Assembly: GCA_947685225.1 (NCBI GenBank)
Contig: CANTUV010000004.1
Location: forward strand, 18,073,001 to 18,137,000
Reading direction: 5' to 3'
Length of the DNA: 64,000 nt
Source: Garcia nutans
Taxonomy: Eukaryota; Streptophyta; Magnoliopsida; Malpighiales; Euphorbiaceae
In this document: positions 12,088 through 23,037 of the stretch, piece by piece
Position numbering within the stretch: the first letter of the stretch is position 1
Layout of the letters: every line of letters starts with the position of its first letter
The notes under the pieces: model-generated
The model's input: the letters and a program-made list of their open reading frames with translations, nothing else
What the model was told of the DNA's origin: nothing
Databases searched by the model: none
Position numbers and translations under genes: made by a program

Positions 12088-12105
12088 TCCCCGGCAGTGG
12101 CGCCA
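12088..12105 (-). promoter_or_regulatory. Element B primer binding site (tRNA-Asp type)
   Basis: On the - strand TGGCGCCACTGCCGGGGA lies six bases after the end of the 5' LTR. It matches the complement of the plant tRNA-Asp 3' end (TGGCGCCGTTGCCGGGGA) with two differences. Minus-strand DNA synthesis would start here. It also fixes element B's orientation. Confidence 0.85.
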
Positions 12106-12111
12106 AAAACT

Positions 12112-13884
12112 TGTTGCGCTCTAATAAACACTGCTAAACCTACACTCGCAAGTATACGAGGCTGCTGTAGTATTTCGGTGAACACCTCAAGGTCGTCTCA
12201 CAAGGAAGCTAGATAAGGTAATTATTTATCAAATCATAATAAAAAAATTACCAATTAATAGTTTTTGATTTATAAAATTAAATTGCTGAACAACTAACGA
12301 AAATAGAAAGGAATTGAATTTATAATAATGAAAGAAAACTAAACAAATATATTGATTTACTTAATAGAAAAGTCTAGGGTTTTCACTTCTCTACTAATTT
12401 ATATGTATGAACTGCTATTCCTCTCAACTAACTTAATTTCAAAGATCAGATTTCAAGCAACTTAATTAATCAAATCAAGGAAATAAGCTCTGCATTCAAA
12501 CCTTTTTCAATTAATCTTACTGCAATCAAAATGATCTTTTCCTTAGGTTTATATTTCTAATTCACCTAAGTCCCTAATTAAATTATTCCAGTATTAGATT
12601 TCATTTCTCAATCCTTCATCTAAATACCTAAAACACATAATTGGTGGCCAGTCAATTATATATTAACCTTATTCCATTCAATTAAGGATAAAAGAAATAA
12701 ATCAGTTAAGAGCAATAACCATTTCATACAATCATAGTAGATCCATACAAACCCTAGACTAGATCAAAATTAGTTCATAGTAATGCTATGAAACAAATTC
12801 ATCTCATTAAAATTCAAAGAAATTAATTTATACATTAGAGAATTCATAAATACAATTTCAATGAAACTTAAGAGATAGAGTTAAAGAACAAAACCCAATT
12901 ACAATCTTCCTTTGGCTTCTTAAGAATCTCTTGCTCAGATATTTGCTAAAAGAATAATGCAATGGAAAAGGCTAATTTGATCTAGAGTGTTTGAATGGAA
13001 GTGAAATCAATCTTCTATGGTTTTATTGTTTCAGAGAAAAACTCTAAGAGAAAAGTAAAGAACAGCTCAAAGAATGTGTAGTCCCCGCCTCTTGCCCTAA
13101 TCTTAACTATTTATACAATTCCTTGGCTAAATATCCGTGCGTTTTTTCTTTCTTTGGTCTCATGAGGTGACACGGCCAAGCTTGTGGCCGTGTCACCTGG
13201 GTGTGTCAGCTTCTATTTCTCCTTGCTCTTCTTTATTCTTTGGAGATGGGAGTGACACGGCCAAGCTCCTGGCCGTGTCATGTGACATGGCCAGTGGCTT
13301 GGCCGTGTCTTCTGGGTGTGTTAGCTTCTGTTTCTTTCCTTTGGTTCTTCCTTGTTCTTTGGCTTAGGATGGGACACAGCCAAGCTTATGGTCGTGTCAT
13401 GTGACACGGCCAGTGGGTTGGCCGTGTCACCTGCCAGTGTCAGCTTCTGCCAAATTTTCCTTTCTTTCTTGGTTTCCTTGGTTTTTCCCTTTAGGTGAGA
13501 CACGGCCAGTGGGTTGGCCATGTCAAGTTCTGCCAAAATCTCCTTGAGGTGACACGGCCAAGCTTAATTTGGCTTGGCCATGTCTTGCTTGATTCATGCT
13601 CTTCTTTCTTTGTTTTGATCTTCCAAGGGAGTTTTTTGCACTTTAACCTAAAACAAACACTTAAAACAAACCTTAAACAAGAATCAAATGAAACATTAAC
13701 TAAAAGCACAAAAACATCATACTAAAAACTAGTACAAAAATGATCTAAACACTGGGATAAATTAAAAACTACCAATTTACATGAAATCACTAAATAAACA
13801 GATTAAAACTACCAAAATGCATGAAGAAAACAATAATTATCATAATAAATAAATAGCAATTTGAGGACAAAAACTAATAAAACA
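12112..13884 (-). repeat. Element B LTR, right copy (5' LTR in element sense)
   Basis: 1,773 bp, co-linear with 827-2626. It carries the second copy of the palindromic GACACGGCC cluster at about 13160-13590, somewhat shorter than the left one. It should hold the promoter for gag-pol. It ends at AAAACA, followed by the TGTAG duplication (13885-13889). Confidence 0.9.
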
Positions 13885-13889
13885 TGTAG

Positions 13890-14422
13890 CGATCGCCATT
13901 CTCGTCTGGCGTTCGCTCTTTCCAACGCAAAGTCTACTATGTTGCATTTAGAGTAATTTTATTTTGTTACTTTTTAGTTTGTGCTAGAACATTATTTCAT
14001 CTTTAGATAATGCCTTTTGTATTTGGGGAAATTTTTGTTTAAAAGCCCAAAGGTAGTTAGTGGATAGCCTATTTGGGATTGGATCACTCTTGTGTTAGTT
14101 TCTAAACACTTAAGCTAGGGCATCCGACACTTGGATGGTATTTAAACATCTTATGAACTTCGTAAAGTTGGTTGGTTGGATTTTGAATAAAATTTTCTAG
14201 GACTTTATTCAAAAAGAGAGGTTTCTCTTGCTTTGAATCTTGTTGAATCAAACAGATTCACATAGAGTTAACAACTTGAGTGAATTCTAATACCAAGGTT
14301 CTCTCTCACAAGTTGAGATTGGGTTGAGGTTTCTTGGCAAGGACTTGATTTAGCTCTCCAAGGGGTTGATCTAAGCACAAATTTGTTGGGTCTTAAGGCA
14401 TTGTTCTTATGGGATCACATCA
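13890..14422 (+). repeat. Element A 5' LTR, second part
   Basis: Continues the LTR cut at 826 and aligns with 57430-57985 of the 3' LTR, sharing AAGTCTACTATGTTGCATTT and GGATTGGATCACTCTTGT. It ends GGGATCACATCA. Both LTRs share TAGCGGTCGC-like words that recur in the leader. The joined 5' LTR is 786 bp against 810 bp for the 3' LTR. Confidence 0.85.
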
Positions 14423-14425
14423 GTT

Positions 14426-14437
14426 TAGTATCGAAGC
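14426..14437 (+). promoter_or_regulatory. Element A primer binding site (tRNA-Met type)
   Basis: TAGTATCGAAGC lies three bases after the 5' LTR end and is followed by AAGGCTC. It resembles TGGTATCAGAGC, the usual complement of the initiator tRNA-Met 3' end, with three differences. This fits Ty3/Gypsy chromoviruses. Confidence 0.75.
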
Positions 14438-15530
14438 AAGGCTCTAAATTAGGTTTCACCTTATTATCTATCTATTTATCATCTATCTTATTTAATTCAT
14501 TCTTGTTTGATCTTTGTTCATCTTATTCAAAAAGAAAAAATATCCATTATTGTCATCAAGCTCTTATTCTTATTTTCATTATGTTTCCAATTTGAGATCC
14601 TAAACCCCCATATCTTGTTTTTCATTTGTGTTCTATGATTTGATTCTCTTAAATTCAATTATAAAAAAAAAAGAGAAAAGATTGTTGTTGAATCAAATTT
14701 CCTATTGAAAAGTTATTCTAGTTGAGTCTGCAGCCACCAAAGAAACACATGAACCCTAGAAGTTGTATAGTGTTGAGAGATAAATTAGGAAACCCTAGAA
14801 ATTTTCATAACCTAGTTCATTTGTTTCTAGCGGTCACACATCCTTTCTGGCGGTTGCACAAAACTTCTCGCGTCTAGCCTTGCAGTCACACACAACCTGC
14901 GAACCATTCTGTGAAATTGAAAAGTTGCCTTTAGAGTCTCGCATTCACAACCCACCGTACAAGTCCCCCATGGACCCTGCTGTCCAAATTGAAATTTTGT
15001 TCAATTTTGTCTAGCGGTCGCGCAAAACCTCGAGTGGTAGCACAAAGCTCAGTATGGTCACACCTGTCACCGTGAACCTTACTATAAGAATTTGAGTTTT
15101 GCAACCTAGTTTAGCGGTCGGCCAAAGTCTTGAATGGTCACACAACTACTTGAGCAGTCACAACCTTAGCTGTGAACCTCACTGTAATGAGTTGATCCCC
15201 AAAAAAGGGAATAGAAAATTTTGTAAAAGTGGTCATTTGACAAAATTTCATCATAATTCATCCCCTTTCTTGTTGGTATTTTTACCCAAAACTCTTGTGG
15301 TTGATAAAGTGCGATTAGTTTGATTCTAAACAACTAGTCTGGTAAGAGATTGAGAGGTAAAAGGCAGGAGTGAGAGCTCATAAAGTGAAAAGCCAAAAAT
15401 TTGAGCAAAAACATGAGTGGCCTTGAGTGAACATTACAATTGAGTGAAACTCATGAGGGAGTGAAGTAAGGATTTATATTTTTATTTTCACTAACTTGAT
15501 TTTGCAGCTCAAAATTTTCAAAATTTCAAT
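14438..15530 (+). other. Element A untranslated leader
   Basis: About 1.1 kb without a credible gene. Region 14825-15200 holds roughly three diverged copies of a module of about 120 bp. Each has a form of TAGCGGTCGC, then GTCACAC, then CTGTGAACC and an AATTTGAG-like end. The TAGCGGTCGC word also occurs in A's LTRs. Role unknown; packaging or structure is only a guess. Confidence 0.6.
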
Positions 15531-16529
15531 ATGAGTGGTCATGAAAGGAACACCCAAGGCGACATTGACTAAATGAAAGCTATAGTTGATGCTTGACTAG
15601 ATGGAGAGACTTGAAGCTTCTGTGGCTAGGGGACAACCAAACAATGCCCCTAATGCTAGAGCTAAAAGAGTTCTAAGAAGAGCCAATGATGAAAAGAGCT
15701 CAGATAGAGGTGAGTCTTTTAAAGATAATGAAGAGGCGGTAGAGGTGAGGCCTAGGGATGGACAACAAAATAATCATGGAGGTGGCGGAGTGAAGTTACA
15801 GATTCCTACATTCTAAGGTAGGATGGATCCCAAAGCCTACCTAGATTGGGAAAAGAAAATCGAGTTGGTGTTTGATTGTCATGAGTATATGGAGTCCAAG
15901 AAGGTGAAGTTGGCAGTTGCCACCTTCGAAGACTACGCTATCACATAGTGGGATGACAACAAATAAAGGACAAGGAGAAATAGGGAAAAACCCATTAAGG
16001 AGCGGAATGATTTGAAGTCAATTATGAGAAGGAGTTTGTCCTAAACCATTACTACTGGGAGTTGTACAACCGCCTACAAAATCTCACCCAAGGGTCAAAG
16101 AGTGTTGATAAATATTATAAAGAGATGGAGGTCACGATGATCCATGCCAATGTAGAGGAAGATAATGAAGCAATCATGGTAGGATTTCTCAATGGTCTTA
16201 ATCGGGAAATATCCAATGTAGTTGAGTTGCAACCATATATGGAGTTGGAGGAATTGCTTCATCTTGCATTGAAGGTTGAGAGGCAATTGAAGAGGAAGAG
16301 TGGATCTAGTAGATTCTCATCTACATCCAAGTTCAAGCCTACTTGAAAAAAGGATGATAAAGCTACTACTTTAAAGTGTAAGGTAGAGTAAAATGAAGTA
16401 CCCAAAGCATCAACATCTAAAAAGGAGAAAGGTAAATATGAACCTTCTTCTAGTTATAAATTAAAGTGCTTCAAATGTGGTGGAGTTGGGCATTATAGGA
16501 GGGATTGTCTTAACCAAAGAACCAAGTAC
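15531..16529 (+). pseudogene. Element A gag with zinc knuckle (broken)
   Basis: Starts at ATGAGTGGTCATGAAAG, chosen as the first ATG after the leader. Coding-like blocks follow: a coiled, charged N-terminus with MERLEASVARGQ at 15601; KLQIPTF and MDPKAYLDWEKKIELVFD near 15820-15880; a capsid-like stretch at 16062-16346; and a CCHC knuckle (CFKCGGVGHYRRDC) at 16467-16508. At least five stops or frame changes interrupt it. The family's gag forms the particle and binds RNA. Confidence 0.85.
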
Positions 16530-17413
16530 ATGTTTGATGGAGTTATCTTCTCTACTAGTGAAGAGGAGTCTATTGAAGAGAAAACATCCATCAAGGAGGA
16601 GAGTAGTAGTGATGAGGAGGATGAGTCCATAACAAAAGCTGAAAGTGGTAGAGCTTTAGTGTCTAGGAGGACTTTGAGTTTGCAAGCCCAGCCTGAAAAT
16701 TGTAATCAAAGAGAAAACCTTTTCCAAACTAGGTGTCTAGTTCAAGAAAGGGTTTGTGATGTTATCATTGATGAAGGGAGTGTAACAAATGTGGCTAGCA
16801 CTACCCTTGTAGAAAAACTAGTATTGTCAGCCCTTAAACACCCCTAACCTTACAAATTGAAGTGGTTAAATGATTGTGGGGAAATTAGGATCACAAAGTA
16901 AGTCTTAGTTGCATTCAAGATAGGGAAGTATAAAGATGAGATGCTATTTGATGTTGTACCTATGCAAGCAGGTCATCTATTATTAGGTAGACCTTGGCAA
17001 TTCGATCATAGAATGTTGCACAATGGGTACACTAACCTGTATGTGTTTGAAAAGGATGGAAAGAAAATTACACTTGTTCCCCTTTCAACTAAAGAAGTCT
17101 ATGAAGGATAGCTTAAAAGATTGCAAAATGAGAGAGATAATAAAAATGAGGGAAAAAGAGCAAGTGGAGAGGAGAGAAAAAAAAATAATTATCAAAGAAG
17201 AAAAGAAGAGTGGCAAAATGGAAGAGAACAAAAGAGAAGAAAGGGAAAAAAGGAGAGAGTTCTAAAGCAAAATAAAAGAGAGAAAATAGGGTAAAGAAAT
17301 ATTTGCGAGTGAGAAAAACAAAGAGAGTTTTTATGCTAAAAAGAGTCATATAAATGAGGCTTGGTTTTCTCACAAAAGCATACTTGTACTTGTACAAGGA
17401 GGCTTATTTTAAC
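16530..17413 (+). pseudogene. Element A protease and linker to RT (broken)
   Basis: An acidic stretch is followed by the retropepsin-type site in CDVIIDEGSVTNVAS (about 16755-16800), then a stop near 16847. LLLGRPWQFDHRM at about 16978-17015 is the conserved C-terminal protease motif. A very Lys/Glu-rich segment (17100-17290) links to RT. CRM/Reina-type elements have a charged linker here. Several stops interrupt it. Confidence 0.75.
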
Positions 17414-18158
17414 ATGGAAGATATTTACAAATCTTTGCCTAGTGCTTTTGTTTCTCTTTCACAGGAATTTGATGACATATTTCCAGAGGATATTCCCAAT
17501 GGATTGTCACCCATCTATGGATTTGAGCACCAAATTGACTTCATCCCTGGAGCAACTATCCCAAACAAACAGGGCTATAGGAGTAATTCAGAAGAGAAAA
17601 AGGAGCTCCAATGGCAAGTTTAAGAATAACAAAAGGTTATGTGAGGGAGAGCATGAGTCCATGTGTGGTGTCAGTATTACTTGTGCCAAAGAAGGATAGG
17701 ACATGGAGAATGTACGTAGATTGTCATGCGGTAAACAATATAACGATAAAGTATCGCCATCCCATACCTAGGCTAGATGATATGTTTGATGAATTCCATG
17801 GTAATGTCATATTTATCAAAAAAGATCTTAAGAGTGGCTACCATCAAATTAGGATTAAGGAAGGTAATGAGTGGAAATTTGCTTTCAAAACAAAATATGG
17901 AATGTATGAGTGGTTAATTATGCCATTTGGCTTAACAAATGAACTTAGTACTTTTATGTGCCTCATGAACCATGTTTTGAAAGAATTTATTGGAAAATTT
18001 GTTGTGGTTTATTTTGATGACATTCTTGTATATTCCAAATCCTTTGATAATCACTTGTTACATTTGAATAAAGTTTTACTTGTTTTACACAAGGAGTGTT
18101 TGTTTGCTAATTTGAAGAAATGTTGTTTTTGTTTAGAGAGAGTTGCATTTAAAGAAAG
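17414..18158 (+). pseudogene. Element A reverse transcriptase, cut by solo LTR E
   Basis: The RT opens with EFDDIFPEDIPNGL and HQIDFIPGATIPN, changes frame near 17600, then reads YVRESMSPCVVSVLLVPKKD, DLKSGYHQIRIKEG, the palm motif VYFDDILVYSK (catalytic aspartates present) and FANLKKCCFCLERV. The protein breaks at 18158 where an LTR begins. The continuation, GVELDEEKISAIKNW, is found at 55315. A few residues of the FLGFVVS-type motif are missing at the join. Confidence 0.9.
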
Positions 18159-19289
18159 TGTAACACCCCTCGACAATCCTATTAAGAACTATCAAGGAAT
18201 GACATTCAATGCCTATGCACTTATATGTTCGAATTTTAGATAATCAATAAAGTTAATGTTAACCAAAATTTCGGCAAAGTCTCCCCTAAAATTGGACACT
18301 GCCAGCATCTTCTCCAAATAAAACACAACCCGTTATGGAAAACACTCCCAATATTTCATTCATTCAACCACAACTCCAATCTCATTATCTCACCATTGAT
18401 TATCCATAATTAATTCATTTATCCCACTTCCATCAATATGTTTTTATGTTAAACATTTATCTTACTTCCATCATAGTACCTTGTAATTTATAATTATCAA
18501 ACCAAAACCATAAGATGTAATACGCAACTACAAATTATACAAATACTCAAACTACCCGTGTTTATACAATTGACATTTAAAATTTTAAATACTGGTATGT
18601 TAACTAAAAAAAACATTATACAAAATTCTTCACATAACACCTTCAATGATGCAGTTGGTCTTAAAGGTCTAGTATCTCACTTCACTACATCTACTTTACA
18701 CATCTGATCTGCAAATCAAAAGTAATTCTAACATGCTAAACAATTACTTAGTGGTGCTTACATATTCATAATTTGCCAAAATTATAACACAAAGAAGATA
18801 TTTATAATAATAAATGAAAGTAAGATCATCATTTTGATTATAAAGTAAATTATTAATCATTTAATTTTTGGTTTTAAGGTCAATTTGAATAGTTCATCAT
18901 TTGCTACTAATTGAAAATTTAGTTTTCCTTTTTAAATCATATGGCTCTTGACCACTTAACATTCTTATTATGTATAAATATAATTCTATCATAACATAAG
19001 TTTATTTAATCATTTTTTATACATAAAATAATTTAGTAATTTGATCAAGCATTATTAGTCATTTTTAATTACATTTATCATTCTAGGGTTCTTTTGTTTC
19101 CAACTTAAACTCTTAAGAGAGTTTTTCACTAACCGTAAAATTTAATCATATAACATTCTCCTTTACTTATTATGCTATACTTAAATTTTCACCTATTGAT
19201 CATATATCTTTCTATTTAATAATATTAAATATTATAATATCCTATATTGCAACAATATAAAAGACAAGACTTTATAAAGTTTAACCATC
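18159..19289 (-). mobile_element. Solo LTR E (Tekay/Del-like), left part
   Basis: Begins TGTAACACCCCTCG inside A's RT. It is AT-rich, non-coding and stops at the CCATC duplication (19285-19289) made by C1. The rest follows at 52949-55314, ending ATTACA. On the - strand it would begin TGTAATG and end GGGTGTTACA, like the LTR of Tekay-like element G, so I infer a Tekay/Del-type LTR of about 3.5 kb. No clear 5-bp duplication remains (GAAAG left, GGAGT right). Confidence 0.6.
19285..19289. repeat. Left target-site duplication of C1 (CCATC)
   Basis: CCATC directly precedes C1's 5' LTR, whose start reads TATAAACCC where other copies have TGTAGACCC. The same five bases follow the 3' LTR end at 52944-52948. 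The match joins two LTR pieces 33.6 kb apart into one element. Confidence 0.85.
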
Positions 19290-21147
19290 TATAAACCCTT
19301 AATTTTTAACCAAGTCCAGTCCCATATTTTAAAATAAGTCCAAAATAATTTTTGTTGCATTTATTTTTTATTTTATTTTATTTTTTACTTATTTTAGTAT
19401 TTATTTTATTATTTATTTTATTTTTGAAAATATATAATAAAAAATAAAAAATCGAACGGACCAATCAGTTAGCGACACGTGGCAAGGCAATTCGCCGCAA
19501 GTGCTAGCTATGATGAATTGGAAAGCGCCTCGCAGGCGCTCGCCCAATTGTTCGCGTCCCAGCCCGTTGCTCTCGTCTCAGCAGCCTGTGCCAGCGCGTT
19601 GGCCAATTTTTTCCAAAATCCTGTTTTTACTCGAAAACTCGAATTAATTTCCTAAACAGTTTTAATTTCCTTAACATATTAGATTTTATTTGAAATTTCT
19701 ATAAATAATAGCTTTAGACACAGAAACAAGGGACGAAAAAATTTACTCAAAAATTATGATTAGACTCTTAAACTTTGAAGCAACCTAAAGCAGCCATGAA
19801 CAAAAAAGAACACTCCCATCCACAAGGTTGTGTTGTCTTGATCAAAGTCTTCCAAGAATTCCAACGGTGCTATTGTGGTGGAACCAACAATGAAGGTTTG
19901 GTCTAACCAATAATTTTTTATTCACAGTAGCCATAAAATGCTTTATTTTAAATGTTTCATTGATGTGTTTTGATATTAATTTTTCTAGTAGCATAAAATT
20001 ATTAAATCTGAATTATATGTTTTATAAACAAAACCCTAATTCATTAAATGCTCAAACCCTCATCTAAGGAGCCTTAAAACCCTTAAACCCTAATGTCCCA
20101 GTGGCTAAGTAACCCCAAAAACCCTAAATTATTTTGTTAAACTCAAAGCCCTAAACTATTTTTGTCCAAAATCTTACACTGTTTCAATAAATCCCAAAAT
20201 CGTAATTGTTTTTCCAAAACCTTAATTTAAAACCTTAATTTACTTCCCCATATCACTGTTTTTCTAAAATAACATATTAAAACCCTAATCTCTTTCAAAA
20301 CTTGTCATCCAATAACCCTACATTCAAATTATTCTACCCAAAACACCAAAACAAAGACCCCAAAACCTAAAACCCTAATTCCAGTGGCTCAATTCCCGAA
20401 TTTAGGTCCAAACCCTAATACTAATAATTTAAAACAATAAATAATAGTTTCCTAAACTATAATTCATAAAACCCTAGCTTGAATATTTAGTCTTTAATTG
20501 TTATTTGAATCCTACTTTACATACTTAGTTTACATCTTCATATCTTGATCTTTATTTGGCTTATAATGAATGGTTTGCTTTCATGATGAATGGTTTTTAT
20601 TGATTTACTTCATTATGTAATAGGTATGTTTCCACCTTGTGGATACCTCATTAATTAAACTTCATGTAACTTAAATTATTTCCATATTTTGAGATTAATG
20701 TAAAGGATATGTTTCCACCTTTTGGTGGGTGTCCTATTTATTTTGAGACATTGGAAGATGTAAGGACATGTTTCCATTCTTGGATGGGTGTCCATTTATT
20801 TGTTTTATTTGGACATTGCTATAATTTTAATAAAGTATTTATTTATTCCTATGATCGCATGTAGTATGGATAATGTCATTATATTTAAGAACTTTATAAT
20901 ATTAAGACCTGAAAAGGAGGCCGGTTCCAATGAACCAGGAGTTGTAGGGGTGTTGGGTCATTCTCACCTACGTATGGGGATTCCTTAGGAATCGAGTCAT
21001 CCACCCCTTTCTTTTTTTCAGCCCCTTCGGGTGGCTACTCCAGTTTTCTCCAAATTTAGGCCCGTGTTCTCTAAGGCCCTGAGCCTAATAGTGCCGAAGT
21101 CGCAAGACCATTCCACATGGGAGTGGGGGTAAAAATCCCCGCTTACA
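19290..21147 (+). repeat. C1 5' LTR
   Basis: Starts TATAAACCCTTAATTTT and ends CCCCGCTTACA. The middle (about 20030-20470) has at least six exact telobox words AAACCCTAA. Further on, a block containing GGAGGCCGGTTCCAATGAACC and CCTAGGAATCG-like wording recurs in every copy of the family. It is the reference LTR for orienting the other copies because the primer site follows it directly. Confidence 0.85.
20030..20470 (+). repeat. Telobox-rich segment of the C1 5' LTR
   Basis: AAACCCTAA or ACCCTAA-containing words occur at least eight times in about 440 bp (for example near 20031, 20080, 20117, 20281, 20370 and 20410). They are spaced irregularly, so this is not a telomere array. In plants, teloboxes in promoters bind TRB/Myb-type proteins and are linked to Polycomb recruitment; that role here is inference. 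Confidence 0.7.
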
Positions 21148-21148
21148 G

Positions 21149-21168
21149 TGGCTACTCCATTGGGGATA
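21149..21168 (+). promoter_or_regulatory. C1 primer binding site (tRNA-Arg type)
   Basis: TGGCTACTCCATTGGGGATA begins one base after the LTR end. It resembles TGGCGACTCCGCTGGGGATC, the complement of a plant tRNA-Arg 3' end. tRNA-Arg priming is typical of Tat/Ogre elements. C2 has the same site at 50103-50124. Confidence 0.8.
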
Positions 21169-22041
21169 AGAGAAGTTGATTATTTTGGTCTTTATATTAT
21201 TCTATTCTTTTTTGTCATGATATTATCAACTGCATCATATTAGATTGCATCGTGTGCGTAAGTTAGGACACCCGTGTAACCAGTGTTGTGTTATGTAATT
21301 GATACCATACTTTCACTCAAGGTATGGAGATCGAGCATGGCATAACCACTCATAGCCTTGTACCTTTTGGTATGTACTTGTTATGGGAACCTAAGCCTTT
21401 CAAACCAAAGACTAAAGCTCATGTAATTGGCCTAGTTACTTTCCTTAGGTTTTACCTCAAATGCTTGTTGTTTGACTATGGTTAATTTATCTTAGTTTAA
21501 ATCATAGCTTATTTGGTTTGTTCTTTTTCTAATATGACCTAATTATATTGTGAGCTCAAACAATTTTTTTCCTCTAAATCCAAAAGACCAAAACTATTTT
21601 CAAAATTTTCAAAATGGTCTTTGGACATAAAACTTTTCCAAAACAAGTCAAAAATTCTTTTTCGCATGACCCAAATACAAAGCCCAAAATTCATTTTTTC
21701 TAAAATCTTTTTATGGGCTTTGAAACAAAACTATTTTTCACTTCATTATGACCTTTTGAAAGAGCTTACAAATTATTTAGGTCAATTATGGAATACCAAA
21801 AATTAATTGTGAGCCTAGTTTATACTAAAAATTATTAATCATGGGCTTATTTTTGGCATCAATCATTAGTTACTTTTTCAATTGAGAAATCTATTTATAA
21901 TAAGCCTCTTAATTTAGTTTTAATCCAATATAGCATAAAAGCTGCTTTAGTTGATTGGATGGATTAAAGCCTAATTAATGGGAATTATTATGAATTGATT
22001 TTCATGTTCGAAAATATAACTATTGGTTAAAATCATCTGAG
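21169..22041 (+). other. C1 leader before the CACTA insertion
   Basis: Non-coding and co-linear with C2 (49260-50102, opposite strand), sharing wording such as GTATGGAGATCGAGCATG. It is cut at 22042 by the CACTA element and resumes at 34081 with AAATTTTTC, which C2 carries uninterrupted. Confidence 0.75.
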
Positions 22042-22044
22042 GAA
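22042..22044. repeat. Left target-site duplication of the CACTA element (GAA)
   Basis: GAA precedes CACTACAAGG and recurs at 34078-34080 after TTGTAGTG. Three-bp duplications are diagnostic of CACTA (En/Spm) elements. C2 keeps a single copy at the matching site. Confidence 0.85.
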
Positions 22045-22073
22045 CACTACAAGGAAAACTGAATCAGACAACG
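22045..22073 (+). repeat. CACTA left terminal inverted repeat
   Basis: CACTACAAGG...CAGACAACG, pairing with the right end with a single mismatch (G for A at base 10). Transposase recognises and cuts these ends. Confidence 0.95.
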
Positions 22074-22930
22074 CTTTCTGGCCGTTGTCTGATGAAGACA
22101 AAAACGGTTGTCTATTGAACCGATGTCTGATAGCATTTCAGACAACGTTTTTAAAACCGTTGTCTGATGTTGGTTTGCACAACGGTTTTTAATTTTATCA
22201 GACAACGGTTTTTGGCCGTTGTCTGATTATAGTTCAGACAACGGTTTCTAATTTTTCAGACAACGGTTTTTAACCGTTGTATGATGGTTTCAACAATGGT
22301 TTGTAAATTTTCAGACAACGGTTTCTAAATTTTTAGACAACGATTTTTAACCGTTGTCTGATGATTGTTTAGACAACGCTTTTTGACCGTTGTCTGATGA
22401 AGAAAAAAACCGTTGTCTATTGAGGCGATGTCTGATAGCATTTCAGACAATGGTTATAACCGTTGTCTGAAGATGGTTTCCACAACGGTTTTTAGTTTTA
22501 TCAGACAATGGTTTTTAACCGTTGTCTGATGAAGGTTTAGACAACGCTTTTTGACCGTTGTCTGATGAAGACAAAAATCGTTGTCTATTGAGGCGATGTC
22601 TGATAGCATTTTAGACAATGGTTTATAACCGTTGTCTGAAGATTGTTTCCACAAAGGTTTTTAGTTTTATCAGACAACGATTTTTAACCGTTGTCTGATG
22701 AAGTATTAGACAACACTTTTTGATCGTTGTCTGATGAAGACAAAAACGGTTGTCTATTGAGGCGATGTCTGATTAAGGTTTATACAATGCTTTCTTATTA
22801 AAAACCATTGTCTGCTTAATATGTGCACACTGAATATTAGACAATAGTTTCAATGTTCATTTTCATTTCACCACCATTGTCTGTTAAACTGTACATTATA
22901 CATATAAGACAACACTTTACAATGGAGGAT
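22060..22930. repeat. CACTA left subterminal palindromic repeats with a 168-bp higher-order period
   Basis: About 30 copies of CAGACAACGG, CCGTTGTCTG and variants face each other, many forming perfect short hairpins such as AACGG...CCGTT. Between 22371 and 22800 the pattern repeats as larger units: the anchor AGACAACGCT starts at 22371 and 22539, then AGACAACACT at 22708, a spacing of 168-169 bp. In En/Spm such repeats bind the TNPA protein. Short open frames through this zone are not genes. Confidence 0.85.
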
Positions 22931-23037
22931 TGCAAATTTGGGAATAAAAAAACCTCCACAAATTCAACCATTCAACATATTAAAAAACTAAAATAAAATC
23001 AACACTATACATATATCACTGAATTATACTATTAACT

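Larger units (their letters stand above)
827..13884 (-). mobile_element. Element B: Athila-type Ty3/Gypsy retrotransposon (- strand)
   Basis: LTRs beginning TGTTGC and ending AAAACA on the + strand (TG...CA) bound it, and TGTAG flanks both sides (822-826 and 13885-13889). Reading on the - strand: LTR, primer site matching the tRNA-Asp 3' end, gag with CCHC, protease with a CDLGAS active site, reverse transcriptase, RNase H, integrase, a non-coding stretch, a purine tract and the second LTR. The protein wording and primer choice fit the Athila lineage. The 13,058-bp span includes a 2.2-kb solo LTR inserted in integrase, so B itself is about 10.8 kb. Frameshifts and stops in gag and pol make it inactive. 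No envelope-like frame is seen where some Athila elements carry one. Confidence 0.9.

Noticed and set aside
20030..20470. Interstitial telomere array
   Set aside because: The words are irregularly spaced within an LTR and repeated in every LTR copy. They are teloboxes, not a chromosome-end remnant.
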